Shown: piece by piece, positions 1-7,810 of the stretch
Numbering within the stretch: the first letter of the stretch is position 1
Layout of the letters: each line of letters opens with the position of its first letter
DNA from: Bacillus mobilis
GTDB lineage: Bacteria > Bacillota > Bacilli > Bacillales > Bacillaceae_G
Assembly: GCF_001884045.1 (NCBI RefSeq)
Contig: NZ_MACF01000046.1
Coordinates: forward strand, 1-64,000
Length of the DNA: 64,000 nucleotides
Reading direction: 5' to 3'
Translations under genes and position numbers: made by a program
Notes under the pieces: generated by a model
Databases searched by the model: none
Seen by the model: only the letters and a program-made list of their open reading frames with translations
What the model was told of the DNA's origin: nothing

Positions 1-504
1 TTGGAAGAGAAGTTGGCAAAAGCACAGCGTGTTCTTTCTAGAAGAATGAAAGGATCTTCTCGCTGGAACAAACAACGAGTAAGGGTAGCTAGAATTCATG
101 AATATATAGCTAATGCTAGAAAAGATTACTTGGATAAAATCTCAACTGAAATCATCAAAAACCACGATGTTATCGGTATAGAAGATTTGCAAGTATCGAA
201 TATGTTAAAAAATCATAAGTTAGCAAAAGCGATTAGTGAAGTATCTTGGTCACAATTTAGAACGATGCTAGAATACAAGGCAAAATGGTATGGAAAGCAA
301 GTCATTCCGGTATCCAAAACATTTGCTTCAAGCCAATTATGTTCTTGTTGTGGGTATCAAAATAAAGACGTTAAGAATCTAAATCTTCGTGAATGGGATT
401 GTCCTGCGTGCAATAGTCATCACGACAGAGATATTAACGCAAGTATCAATCTTAAAAATGAAGCTTTAAGGCTTCTAACCGTAGGAACTACGGGGATAGC
501 CTAA
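1..504 (+). CDS. tnpB: TnpB RNA-guided nuclease of an IS200/IS605 element, 5' partial
   Basis: C-terminal 167 residues of a TnpB/OrfB protein; the N-terminus and RuvC-I motif lie left of the window, so the TTG at base 1 is not the real start. The fragment shows the RuvC-II acidic residue in GIEDL (E61), a four-cysteine zinc ribbon (C114, C117, C134, C137) and the RuvC-III motif [11 protein letters not shown] (D144). TnpB proteins of this family are RNA-guided DNA nucleases using an omega-RNA from the element's 3' end. What is visible is intact and open to its stop. No tnpA is visible, so autonomy of the element cannot be judged. Confidence 0.93.
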   Translation: MEEKLAKAQRVLSRRMKGSSRWNKQRVRVARIHEYIANARKDYLDKISTEIIKNHDVIGIEDLQVSNMLKNHKLAKAISEVSWSQFRTMLEYKAKWYGKQVIPVSKTFASSQLCSCCGYQNKDVKNLNLREWDCPACNSHHDRDINASINLKNEALRLLTVGTTGIA

Positions 505-588
505 TGAATTAGAAGCCACTAGGCTTCTGTACTTAGGAATCTCCCACTTCAAACAGTCCGTAAGGACGTTAAGTGGTGAGTAGTTCAA
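1..588 (+). mobile_element. IS200/IS605-type element, right portion with right end
   Basis: The element continues beyond the left edge. After the tnpB stop, 505-588 forms the right end: ccactt (544-549) pairs with aagtgg (571-576), enclosing gtcc/ggac (556-559 and 564-567), and the tract finishes in TAGTTCAA (581-588). TCAA-type right ends and subterminal hairpins are typical of this family, and the same segment normally templates the 3' part of the omega-RNA. The exact boundary at 588 is inferred from the motif. The left end is not in the window, so the target tetranucleotide cannot be read. Confidence 0.8.
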
Positions 589-1235
589 AGCGGTAACATA
601 ATTTGATTTGAGCATGCTTCGATATCATCAATATCTTGGCGGATTGTTGCCATTTTATTATCGAGGTCTTCAGCTTTCATTGCTGCGTCATGTAGTTCAT
701 CTTTTAAATACTCAGGTATTTTCCCTTCATATTTATAATAAAGTTTGTGTTCTAAACTTGCCCAGAAGTCCATTGCAAGTGTACGTAACTGAATTTCTGC
801 AAAGACTTCTTTTGTACCAGAATTCAGTGATAAAGGATATTTAATAATCATGTGTAAACTTTTATAGCCGTTTCCCTTTGGATTAGCGATATAATCTTTT
901 ACCTCTATGATTTCCATGTCTTCACGCTTTTGAATGACTTCTTTTAAATGATAAATATCTTCTACGAAGCAACATGTAATACGAATGCCGATGATATCTT
1001 GTAAATGCGTCTGCGCATTTTCAATTGTCGGTAATAAATTTTTACGCTCAAGTTTTTTAATAATACTTTCAGGTTGTTTTAATCTTGTTTTTATATGTTC
1101 AAACGGGTTGTAATCCTCTAAAAATTGGGCTTCCCGGTTCATAATTTCAAATTTAGTTTTTAACTCTTCTAAAGCAAATGTATATGGTAGTACAAAAGCT
1201 TTCCAGTAGTTAACTGTTGATTGATTATATTCCAT
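585..1235 (-). CDS. Small alarmone synthetase, RelA/SpoT synthetase domain
   Basis: 216-residue stand-alone (p)ppGpp synthetase, without the hydrolase, TGS or ACT domains of long Rel. It transfers pyrophosphate from ATP to GDP or GTP. Visible signatures are IGIRITCCFVEDI (82-94), GYKSLH (123-128), the acidic residue of FAEIQLR (E147) and RTLAMDFWASLEHK (151-164). By recall it resembles YwaC/SasA (RelP) more than YjbM/SasB, but I cannot align it here. Its TGA stop and last leucine codon run into the IS right end, so the last few residues may not be ancestral. AAAAGGTG precedes the ATG. Confidence 0.9.
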   Translation of the reverse strand: MEYNQSTVNYWKAFVLPYTFALEELKTKFEIMNREAQFLEDYNPFEHIKTRLKQPESIIKKLERKNLLPTIENAQTHLQDIIGIRITCCFVEDIYHLKEVIQKREDMEIIEVKDYIANPKGNGYKSLHMIIKYPLSLNSGTKEVFAEIQLRTLAMDFWASLEHKLYYKYEGKIPEYLKDELHDAAMKAEDLDNKMATIRQDIDDIEACSNQIMLPL

Positions 1236-1275
1236 TTATATACACACCTTTTCCTATTTACAAGTGAGGTTGTTA

Positions 1276-1347
1276 TTATACTAAATACCAAAGCATATAA
1301 GCGCAAGCGGCAAATGATGAGATCATAAAACGATATTTAGTTTTCAT
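1276..1347 (-). CDS. 23-residue hydrophobic peptide ORF
   Basis: Short ORF beginning MKTKYRFMISSF: basic start followed by a hydrophobic stretch to the end, long enough for one short membrane segment. A strong AAAGGAG ribosome site sits 8 nt before the ATG. Upstream, TTAACA and TAGAAT are 16 nt apart on the minus strand and could be a sigma-A promoter. I do not recognise a family. The rest of 1236-1572 holds only this ORF and the divergent rpmG promoter. Existence as a translated gene is an inference from the ribosome site. Confidence 0.45.
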   Translation of the reverse strand: MKTKYRFMISSFAACAYMLWYLV

Positions 1348-1486
1348 ACTTTCAACTCCTTTCGAGTAAGATTCTATATGAATAAACGTGATTGTTAATA
1401 AGTTCACTATGTACAATTCCTATAGTAATAGATTCGTGTGAATTTCGTATGAACTAATTGTTTCAGATTTTTGTCTTTTTTTATAA

Positions 1487-1538
1487 TTGACAAATGGAAT
1501 AAAGTTATATAATGTATAAATCGTAATCATTACGTTTT
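1487..1538 (+). promoter_or_regulatory. rpmG promoter with Zur-type operator
   Basis: TTGACA (1487-1492) and TATAAT (1508-1513) form a sigma-A-like promoter with a short 15-bp spacer. Immediately downstream, 1518-1538 is a near-perfect palindrome: aaatcgtaat, central c (1528), attacgtttt; arms match at 9 of 10 positions. The core TCGTAAT-N-ATTACG matches the known Bacillus Zur box, while Fur and PerR boxes carry GATAAT or TTATAAT half sites. The site overlaps the expected transcription start, as expected for zinc-dependent repression by the Zur encoded at 56.6 kb. Confidence 0.75.
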
Positions 1539-1572
1539 AGTTTGCGATCTTTGAAAGAAAGGAGAATGACAT

Positions 1573-1722
1573 ATGCGTGTAAATATTACACTAGCTTGTA
1601 CGGAGTGCGGTGATCGTAATTATATTTCTAAAAAAAATAAGCGAAATAATCCAGAGCGCATCGAATTAAAAAAATATTGCCCGCGATTAAAGCGAGTAAC
1701 GTTACATCGTGAGACGAAGTAG
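1573..1722 (+). CDS. rpmG: 50S ribosomal protein L33, zinc-ribbon-degenerate type
   Basis: 49-residue L33 of the large ribosomal subunit, close to the RpmGA type. The first zinc knuckle is intact (CTEC, C9 and C12), but the second reads CPRL, keeping one cysteine and losing the other. Firmicutes carry zinc-binding and zinc-free L33 paralogues, the latter often derepressed by Zur in zinc shortage. The half-lost ribbon and the Zur-type box upstream fit a low-zinc paralogue. AAAGGAGAA precedes the ATG and a terminator follows directly, so it is monocistronic. Confidence 0.93.
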   Translation: MRVNITLACTECGDRNYISKKNKRNNPERIELKKYCPRLKRVTLHRETK

Positions 1723-1724
1723 AA

Positions 1725-1752
1725 GACTAGAGATAATCTCTAGTCTTTTTTA
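1725..1752 (+). terminator. Intrinsic terminator of rpmG
   Basis: gactagaga (1725-1733) pairs perfectly with tctctagtc (1737-1745) across a 3-nt loop and is followed by a T run. Confidence 0.9.
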
Positions 1753-1794
1753 TTTGTTATAATTACCTTAAATTGTAATAAGAGGAGAGGTATG

Positions 1795-3285
1795 ATGAAT
1801 CAAAAAGATAAAGAAAGAAAAGAGCAAGTGGCTTATATGATTGATATTCCAGATGATTATAGGCTTGTTGTAGATGATCAAGAAGGCGTGGATGACCCGT
1901 ATCATCTATTATGGTGGGAGCATAAAGAGGATGAGGAGAGAACGATACAAATTACGTTGAATAGACATACTGGTAATTTAATTGAATTTAGTATAGATGA
2001 TGAAAATTCTTTTTCGAGCGATATGAAAGCACTAGAGGAGAATAAAGCAAGAGAGATTGCAAATGCATTCTTAAAAAAATATTCAAAAGAAGGATATGAG
2101 TTTTATACATATGAAACGGTTAAGGACTGCAGGCGTGGTCGGAAAGAAGTAAATTATATGCAAGAAGTGAATGGCTACCCATTGCCGAATACAGGGTGTG
2201 TTGTGCAAGTTCATCCTTCAGGTAATGTTGTGCATTTCCGTTATAATGGACAAAAAGCTATCGAGAAAAAACCTTTATGGCCAAGTGAAATCGTTGAAGA
2301 GAACGTCGTTTTAGAAAACTTGAAAGCTAGACAAGATATGAGACTTGTATTTGTGGATTTAACACACTCTTCATGTGAGTATGGAAATGGAGAGGAAGTA
2401 AAAGGGTACCATCTTGTATATGAACCAGAACCTAGTCATGCGTTTATTAAAGCAAGTACAGGTAAAGATTTGTTTGGACCAGATCATTATAGAATAGCTT
2501 CTTCAGCACCAGTTGTTAAAGCGATAAAAAATAGTGAAAGAAAAGATGTGCTCGATTTATTAGATTGGGATAAAGAAAAATTTATAAAAGTAGATGAAAA
2601 AGAGGATAAGTATGAAATTCAGATGAAATTTGTACTGAAGGAAGAATTACAAAAAGAAAGAAAAGAGAAAGATGCATATTCAATGGAGGAATTCTATAAA
2701 AAGTATTCCCCGATATTGAAACATGATAACTTCGTTGTAATTACTTTAGATAAAGAAACAAATCAATTACTTTCCTGTCTAATGTGGACGGATGAGCAAG
2801 AAAGGAAAACACTCTTATCAAGAGACCAATGTTTAGACAAAGCACTTCAATTTTTGGAGCATATTATCCCGAATGTAACAAAGTATGTTCAGCTTTGGGA
2901 TAATTATGAAGAGGAAGAGGGGATAGAGAGATTTTCCTTTTCAATATATGTAAATGACATTCATGTAGAGAGAAAATATATTATGATCAACATTAATACC
3001 GAGAATGGGGCTGTGATGCATTATTCAGGAGAATCTAGCAACTTTATAAAAGAATTACTTACATACGAAACAATACCAAAAGTAACAAAGGAAAAAGCGT
3101 TAGAAGTATACAGAGGGGCCATGCGAGTTCATTTGGAATGGTTTTTAGAGAATGATGTAGAGGAAACGAACTACGAATTACTGTATAAACAAACGACAGA
3201 TGAAAATTGTAAAGAACCTTTCGAGTGTAGTCGAGAAATTCGTTATATTGATGCGCATACTGGAGAGGGAATTTGGAGTAAATAA
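1795..3285 (+). CDS. YcdB/YcdC repeat-domain protein, function unknown
   Basis: About 496 residues, acidic, without signal peptide or clear membrane segment. It shows repeated PepSY-like modules typical of YcdB/YcdC proteins: an aromatic DPYHLLWWEHKEDEE segment near residue 36, then alternating modules with patterns such as KEKALEVYRGAMR and EENKAREIANAFLKKY, each followed by beta-rich text ending in HTGEG or DxxTG. Family function is not established. ATG codons at 1792 and 1795 both fit the frame; AGGAG at 1783-1787 favours 1795. It is a single-gene unit between two terminators. Confidence 0.75.
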   Translation: MNQKDKERKEQVAYMIDIPDDYRLVVDDQEGVDDPYHLLWWEHKEDEERTIQITLNRHTGNLIEFSIDDENSFSSDMKALEENKAREIANAFLKKYSKEGYEFYTYETVKDCRRGRKEVNYMQEVNGYPLPNTGCVVQVHPSGNVVHFRYNGQKAIEKKPLWPSEIVEENVVLENLKARQDMRLVFVDLTHSSCEYGNGEEVKGYHLVYEPEPSHAFIKASTGKDLFGPDHYRIASSAPVVKAIKNSERKDVLDLLDWDKEKFIKVDEKEDKYEIQMKFVLKEELQKERKEKDAYSMEEFYKKYSPILKHDNFVVITLDKETNQLLSCLMWTDEQERKTLLSRDQCLDKALQFLEHIIPNVTKYVQLWDNYEEEEGIERFSFSIYVNDIHVERKYIMININTENGAVMHYSGESSNFIKELLTYETIPKVTKEKALEVYRGAMRVHLEWFLENDVEETNYELLYKQTTDENCKEPFECSREIRYIDAHTGEGIWSK

Positions 3286-3302
3286 GTCTTTAAATAGGGA
3301 AA

Positions 3303-3330
3303 AAGGTCTTCGAGGGAAGACCTTTTTTAG
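3303..3330 (+). terminator. Terminator after the YcdB/YcdC gene
   Basis: aaggtcttc (3303-3311) and gaagacctt (3316-3324) with a 4-nt loop, then T's. A-rich sequence on the left side may let it also serve the convergent gene at 3340. Confidence 0.85.
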
Positions 3331-3339
3331 AAAGAACGA

Positions 3340-3570
3340 TTATTTTTCATATGTATCAATTTTGTATAACCACTTCTGTACACTAGCAGGTGGTCCGTCT
3401 GTTCGCCACTTGGTTGTACACATTCCACAAGAACAGTGGACTTTTCCTTTTGCAAAAATACCGGCAATTTCAGGCGTATATCCCCAGGCATGTTTTACGA
3501 TATTCATCTTTCGGCGCATTGTACGTTGACGTTGGTGTCTTGTATAAGCACGTGTTCTTTTAAATTTCAT
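3340..3570 (-). CDS. Small basic CSCxMC-motif protein, unknown function
   Basis: 76-residue protein with a very basic N-terminus (MKFKRTRAYTRHQRQRTMRRK) and the motif HCSCGMC (C46, C48, C51) followed by TTKW. Small proteins with a CSCxxC signature after a basic start are widespread in bacteria but have no assigned role that I know of; the cysteines suggest a metal site. The start is set by AAGGAGGG about 10 nt upstream of the ATG. Its leader carries the hairpin described at 3582-3638. It converges on the YcdB/YcdC gene and diverges from sigK. Confidence 0.75.
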   Translation of the reverse strand: MKFKRTRAYTRHQRQRTMRRKMNIVKHAWGYTPEIAGIFAKGKVHCSCGMCTTKWRTDGPPASVQKWLYKIDTYEK

Positions 3571-3581
3571 ATTTGTAATCC

Positions 3582-3638
3582 CTCCTTGTAGTACAAGCAG
3601 CTTGCAAGAGCGTACAAGGAGTTCATCTCTTACAAGCT
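3582..3638 (-). promoter_or_regulatory. Candidate SD-sequestering leader structure
   Basis: Read on the minus strand, AGCTTGTAAGAG (3638-3627) pairs with CTCTTGCAAGCT (3610-3599): 12 bp with one G-U. The 16-nt loop contains CTCCTTGTA (3621-3613), the exact complement of TACAAGGAG (3590-3582), which is the ribosome binding site of the 76-residue gene. The leader could form a pseudoknot hiding the ribosome site. GTACAAG also recurs at 3591, 3612 and 3645 on the plus strand. The structure is read from sequence; its regulatory role is inference. Confidence 0.5.
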
Positions 3639-3828
3639 ACTCAGGTACAAGAAGGTAATAAAATGTTTCATATTTTATCCTCCTATCTGTTGTTTAAGTA
3701 TACGTAGCAAAGCTTTGTGAGACAAGAATTATGCTTAAAAAGATGTTGGAATGATATCGTACAGACACAAACAACCTCACGCCCACATACACATAATAAA
3801 GACCACTATTTTGGCGGAGGTGAAAGGT

Positions 3829-4542
3829 TTGAGTCTATTCGCCGCAATTGGATATATGGTTCGAGAAGTGTTTGTCTTTGTTTCTTATGTGAAGAATAAT
3901 GCGTTCCCGCAGCCGTTATCGTCAGACGATGAGAGAAAGTACTTAGAGTTAATGGAGCAAGGTGATGCTCAAGCGAGAAATCTGTTAATTGAACATAATT
4001 TACGGCTTGTAGCTCATATCGTTAAAAAATTTGAAAACACAGGGGAAGATGCAGAAGATTTAATTTCAATTGGTACAATTGGGCTCATTAAAGCAATCGA
4101 GAGCTATTCGGCAGGAAAAGGCACAAAACTTGCGACGTATGCAGCACGCTGTATTGAAAATGAAATTTTGATGCATTTACGTGTACTGAAAAAAACGAAA
4201 AAAGACGTTTCACTTCATGATCCAATCGGGCAAGATAAAGAGGGGAATGAAATATCGCTTATTGATATATTAAAGTCAGAGTCTGAAGATGTAATTGATA
4301 TGATCCAGCTTAGTATGGAGTTAGAAAAGATTAAAGAGTATATCGATATTTTAGACGAACGAGAGAAAGAAGTAATCGTGAAGCGTTTTGGACTGGGGCT
4401 TGATAAGGAGAAAACGCAACGAGAGATTGCAAAGGCACTTGGTATTTCCAGAAGCTACGTATCAAGAATTGAAAAGCGCGCTTTAATGAAAATGTTCCAC
4501 GAATTTGTAAGAGCTGAGAAAGAGAAAAAAGCGAAAGAATAA
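3829..4542 (+). CDS. sigK: Pro-sigma-K, late mother-cell sporulation sigma factor
   Basis: 237 residues from a TTG set by GGAGGTG; the frame is open further upstream to 3751 but that part lacks similarity to SigK. The first 19-20 residues ([19 protein letters not shown]) form the hydrophobic pro-sequence normally removed by SpoIVFB before YVKNNAF. Region 2 ([31 protein letters not shown]) and region 4 ([21 protein letters not shown]) are intact. The gene is continuous, with no skin-type insertion, so no recombination is needed. CATACACA (3786-3793) may be a sigma-E-like -10 element. Monocistronic. Confidence 0.97.
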
Positions 4543-4552
4543 TGTACATTAC

Positions 4553-4584
4553 AAGCAGCCTTATTTTAAAATGGGCTGCTTTTC
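4553..4584 (+). terminator. Terminator of sigK
   Basis: aagcagcc (4553-4560) pairs with ggctgctt (4574-4581) and is followed by tttctg. Confidence 0.8.
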
Positions 4585-4832
4585 TGTTTGGAAATTAGGG
4601 AAGAAAAAGAGTTGTGTTCAGAAGAAATCTATGTTCACTGTTGAAAATGACGGATTCTATCTGTAATATTAGAGGGTGCTAAACAATTTAAGAATAATAC
4701 CATACTTAGTTTTCCGCATGTATAATATGGCAGTTCTATATGATATGTGGGAATAAGAACCAATTTTACATATGATATAGAAGGAAAAGAAGGGGAAGCT
4801 AAAGTTATAGGCTGATTAGGAGGTTTCGCAAT

Positions 4833-5621
4833 TTGCGACGTACATTATATCGACTTATGATCGAACTTACAAATGGTCGTTTTACTTCTTATATATTACG
4901 TAAATTTGCACAATCTCGTTTGAGCTCTATCATTATTCCATCGTATGCGAAAGTTTTTCAAATTAATCAAGATGAGATGGAAAAGGGTTTGAAGGAATAT
5001 AGAACATTGCATGAACTATTTACGCGTAAGCTAAAAGAAGGAAAGCGTAGTATTGATACAGATGCATCGAGTATCGTTAGTCCTGTTGATGGTGTTTTTG
5101 CTGATCACGGTCCTATTGAGGACACAAAAACATTTGATATTAAAGGAAAGCGTTATTCAATCGTGGATATGCTAGGTAATGAAGAACGTGCACAGCGATA
5201 TGCAGGTGGTACATACATGGTTATTTATTTAAGCCCAAGTCATTATCATCGTATTCATAGTCCGCTTTCGGGATCCGTGACTGAAAGATTTGTACTCGGT
5301 AGAAAATCATATCCGGTAAATGCAGCTGGTATGGAATACGGGAAAGAGCCATTGTCAAAAAATTATCGCTCTGTTACAGAAGTAAATAGTGACGGTGAAC
5401 ATATGGCACTTGTAAAAGTAGGAGCTATGTTTGTTAATAGTATTGAGCTGCTGCATGAAAGAGACACTGTTCAAAAAGGTGAAGAAATGGCATACTTTAC
5501 ATTTGGTTCAACAGTTGTGTTATTGTTTGAAAAAGATATGATAGAAGTAGTGCAGAATTTGAAGAGTGGACAAGAGCTTCGTCTTGGTGAAAAAATTGCT
5601 ACTCGATTGGCTCATAAGTAA
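4833..5621 (+). CDS. psd: Phosphatidylserine decarboxylase proenzyme
   Basis: 262 residues, the usual size of the short Gram-positive form. It decarboxylates phosphatidylserine to phosphatidylethanolamine at the membrane using a pyruvoyl group made by self-cleavage. The cleavage motif is FGST (224-227, Ser226); SPVDG (Asp86) and HYHRIHSP (His139, His142) are the expected charge-relay regions. A TTG start follows TTAGGAGG. No pssA is adjacent, unlike in B. subtilis. Its own terminator follows at 5709. Confidence 0.95.
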   Translation: MRRTLYRLMIELTNGRFTSYILRKFAQSRLSSIIIPSYAKVFQINQDEMEKGLKEYRTLHELFTRKLKEGKRSIDTDASSIVSPVDGVFADHGPIEDTKTFDIKGKRYSIVDMLGNEERAQRYAGGTYMVIYLSPSHYHRIHSPLSGSVTERFVLGRKSYPVNAAGMEYGKEPLSKNYRSVTEVNSDGEHMALVKVGAMFVNSIELLHERDTVQKGEEMAYFTFGSTVVLLFEKDMIEVVQNLKSGQELRLGEKIATRLAHK

Positions 5622-5708
5622 AGAAAACATTTTATAACTGTAAGTAAGAGTTATGGACAAAGATGCTTAATGATGAAATTCCCTAGATGGGAGTACTTGT
5701 TTATTCGA

Positions 5709-5733
5709 GAGCCATCGCAGGATGGCTCTTTTT
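5709..5733 (+). terminator. Terminator of psd
   Basis: gagccatc (5709-5716), loop gcag, gatggctc (5721-5728), then T's. Confidence 0.85.
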
Positions 5734-5769
5734 ACAAGTTAGCTAGTTAAAATTTCACTTTATATGTAA

Positions 5770-5925
5770 TCAAGACGATTTGACAAGCTTGTCCTCTAAT
5801 GAGCGTCTAATCATTTCTTGTTTTATAAGTAAAATGAAGTCGGGATTTAATTTTAGTTCTTTTGCTTTATAATAAGACTCAGTGAGTAACTCAGTAGATA
5901 ACTGTTCCATATATTTTGTTTTCAA
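5770..5925 (-). CDS. sda: Sporulation histidine kinase inhibitor Sda
   Basis: 51 residues; core [18 protein letters not shown] and [15 protein letters not shown] match the helical hairpin of Sda, which binds KinA-type kinases and blocks Spo0A phosphorelay when replication initiates or DNA is damaged. The TTG at 5925 is favoured because AGGAGGTGA lies at proper distance; an internal ATG gives a 46-residue form but has no ribosome site. It is divergent from yqeG, as in B. subtilis. Consensus DnaA boxes sit upstream, fitting DnaA-dependent activation. Confidence 0.9.
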   Translation of the reverse strand: MKTKYMEQLSTELLTESYYKAKELKLNPDFILLIKQEMIRRSLEDKLVKSS

Positions 5926-6009
5926 GGTGAGTCACCTCCTAATAATTTAAGGATTGATTCGTTGTTGCATTTAATGTACCAAAAAAATATGACAGTCACA
6001 AACGAGTGG

Positions 6010-6108
6010 TTATCCACATACCTAGGTGGATAAAATGTGTATAGATTGTTAGTAAATTCCAAATTGACTGAAAAATTAATGTGGAAAATGTGTACAATTT
6101 TATCCACA
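6010..6108. promoter_or_regulatory. DnaA-box cluster between sda and yqeG
   Basis: Two perfect TTATCCACA boxes on the plus strand (6010-6018 and 6100-6108) plus two one-mismatch boxes on the minus strand (6025-6033, TTATCCACC; 6080-6088, TTTTCCACA). A DnaA-box cluster at yqeG/sda is known in B. subtilis, where DnaA acts on sda transcription and initiation control. No AT-rich unwinding element or dnaA gene is present, so this is not read as an origin. Confidence 0.85.
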
Positions 6109-6172
6109 GGTCATATATCGAAATATGTTGTCGAAAAATTTTTATGAAAACTCCTCAAAGAGGTGAAAGAAA

Positions 6173-6685
6173 TTGAAGCTATTTTTACCAAACGAATATG
6201 TGAAAAATGTATATCATGTTCAACCAGAAGATTTGAAAAAACGTGGAATTAAAGGTGTTATTACTGATTTAGATAACACGTTAATTGAATGGGATCGTCC
6301 AAATGCAACGCCACAACTTGAAGAATGGTTTTTGAAAATGAAAGAGCAAGGCATTCAAGTAACGGTCGTTTCAAATAATAATGAGCAACGTGTGAAAGAC
6401 TTTGCTGATCCATTAGGTATTCCGTTTATTCATAGTGCGCGCAAACCATTTGTTCGTGCATTTAAGCGTGCGATACAAGAGATGCAACTGCAACCAGATG
6501 AAGTTGTAGTAATTGGAGATCAGTTACTAACGGATGTTTTAGGTGGAAACCGAGTGGGACTTCATACGATTTTAGTTGTACCGGTAGCACAAACGGACGG
6601 ATTAGTAACGCGCTTTAATCGGAAAATTGAACGAAGAATTATGAGAAATATGAAGAAAAAAGGTTTAATTAACTGGGAGGAATAA
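6173..6685 (+). CDS. yqeG: YqeG family HAD-IIIA phosphatase
   Basis: 170-residue HAD-superfamily phosphatase of unknown substrate. Motif I is TDLDNTLIEW with nucleophile D32 and acid/base D34; motif II is VVSNN; the C-terminal acidic motif is VVIGDQLLTDVLGGNR. TTG start behind AGAGGTGA. First gene of a tight operon running to yqeM; yqeH begins 3 nt after its stop. The position next to the DnaA-box cluster is conserved with B. subtilis. Confidence 0.93.
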   Translation: MKLFLPNEYVKNVYHVQPEDLKKRGIKGVITDLDNTLIEWDRPNATPQLEEWFLKMKEQGIQVTVVSNNNEQRVKDFADPLGIPFIHSARKPFVRAFKRAIQEMQLQPDEVVVIGDQLLTDVLGGNRVGLHTILVVPVAQTDGLVTRFNRKIERRIMRNMKKKGLINWEE

Positions 6686-6688
6686 AGT

Positions 6689-7795
6689 TTGACTGAAACA
6701 ATTAAATGTATTGGTTGCGGTGTAGAAATTCAAACAGAAGATAAAAATGAAGTAGGATATGCTCCTGCCTCATCTTTAGAGAAAGAACAAGTAATTTGTC
6801 AACGCTGTTTTCGCTTGAAGCATTACAACGAAATTCAAGATGTATCATTAACAGATGATGACTTCCTACGTATTCTAAACGGAATTGGAAAATCAGATGC
6901 ATTAGTAGTTAAGATTGTAGATATTTTTGATTTTAATGGTAGCTGGTTACCTGGCTTACATCGTTTCGTCGGAAATAATAAAGTATTACTTGTTGGAAAT
7001 AAAGCTGATTTAATACCTAAGTCAGTAAAACATGATAAAGTAAAGCATTGGATGCGCTATAGTGCAAAGCAGCTAGGATTAAAACCAGAAGATGTCTTTT
7101 TAATTAGTGCAGCAAAGGGACAAGGGATTGCTGAGCTGGCAGATGCTATTGAGTATTACCGCGGCGGAAAAGATGTTTACGTTGTTGGATGTACGAATGT
7201 AGGAAAATCAACATTTATTAATCGCATGATTAAAGAATTTAGTGATGAGACTGAAAATGTAATTACAACATCTCATTTCCCAGGAACAACACTTGATTTA
7301 ATTGATATTCCGTTAGACGAAGAATCTTCTTTATATGATACGCCGGGTATTATTAACCACCATCAAATGGCTCATTATGTTGGAAAAGAAAGCTTAAAGC
7401 TTATTACACCAACAAAAGAAATTAAGCCAATGGTGTTCCAATTAAATGAAGAACAAACATTATTCTTCAGTGGATTGGCACGTTTTGATTATGTAAGTGG
7501 TGGTCGTCGTGCATTTACTTGTCACTTCTCGAATCGCTTAACAATCCATCGTACAAAGCTCGAGAAAGCAGATGAATTGTATAAAAATCATGCTGGGGAT
7601 TTACTAAGCCCGCCAACACCAGAAGAATTAGAAAATATGCCAGAGTTAGTGAAATACGAATTTAATATTCGTGAACCAAAAACGGATGTTGTATTCTCTG
7701 GATTAGGATGGGTTACTGTGAACGAACCGGGGGCAAAAATTGTTGCACACGTACCAAAAGGAGTAAGTGTTTCATTGCGTAAATCTTTAATTTAA
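6689..7795 (+). CDS. yqeH: Ribosome biogenesis GTPase YqeH
   Basis: 368-residue circularly permuted GTPase needed for 30S subunit assembly. An N-terminal zinc finger (C7, C10, C37, C40) is followed by G4 (GNKADL), G5 (SAAKGQG), G1 (GCTNVGKST), then G3 (DTPG) in permuted order, and a C-terminal RNA-binding domain. TTG start preceded by GGGAGG overlapping the end of yqeG. Length and motifs are complete. Confidence 0.96.
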   Translation: MTETIKCIGCGVEIQTEDKNEVGYAPASSLEKEQVICQRCFRLKHYNEIQDVSLTDDDFLRILNGIGKSDALVVKIVDIFDFNGSWLPGLHRFVGNNKVLLVGNKADLIPKSVKHDKVKHWMRYSAKQLGLKPEDVFLISAAKGQGIAELADAIEYYRGGKDVYVVGCTNVGKSTFINRMIKEFSDETENVITTSHFPGTTLDLIDIPLDEESSLYDTPGIINHHQMAHYVGKESLKLITPTKEIKPMVFQLNEEQTLFFSGLARFDYVSGGRRAFTCHFSNRLTIHRTKLEKADELYKNHAGDLLSPPTPEELENMPELVKYEFNIREPKTDVVFSGLGWVTVNEPGAKIVAHVPKGVSVSLRKSLI

Positions 7796-7810
7796 TATGG
7801 AGAGGGATTT

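Noticed and set aside
3200-3529. Open frame overlapping the end of the YcdB/YcdC gene and the convergent small gene
   Set aside because: Crosses a terminator, has no ribosome site and no family resemblance.
5922-6107. Minus-strand frame through the DnaA-box region
   Set aside because: Overlaps sda's ribosome site and promoter region; composition is that of AT-rich intergenic DNA.
6010-6108. DnaA-box cluster as a replication origin
   Set aside because: No dnaA/dnaN genes or unwinding element nearby; known clusters at sda/yqeG are regulatory.
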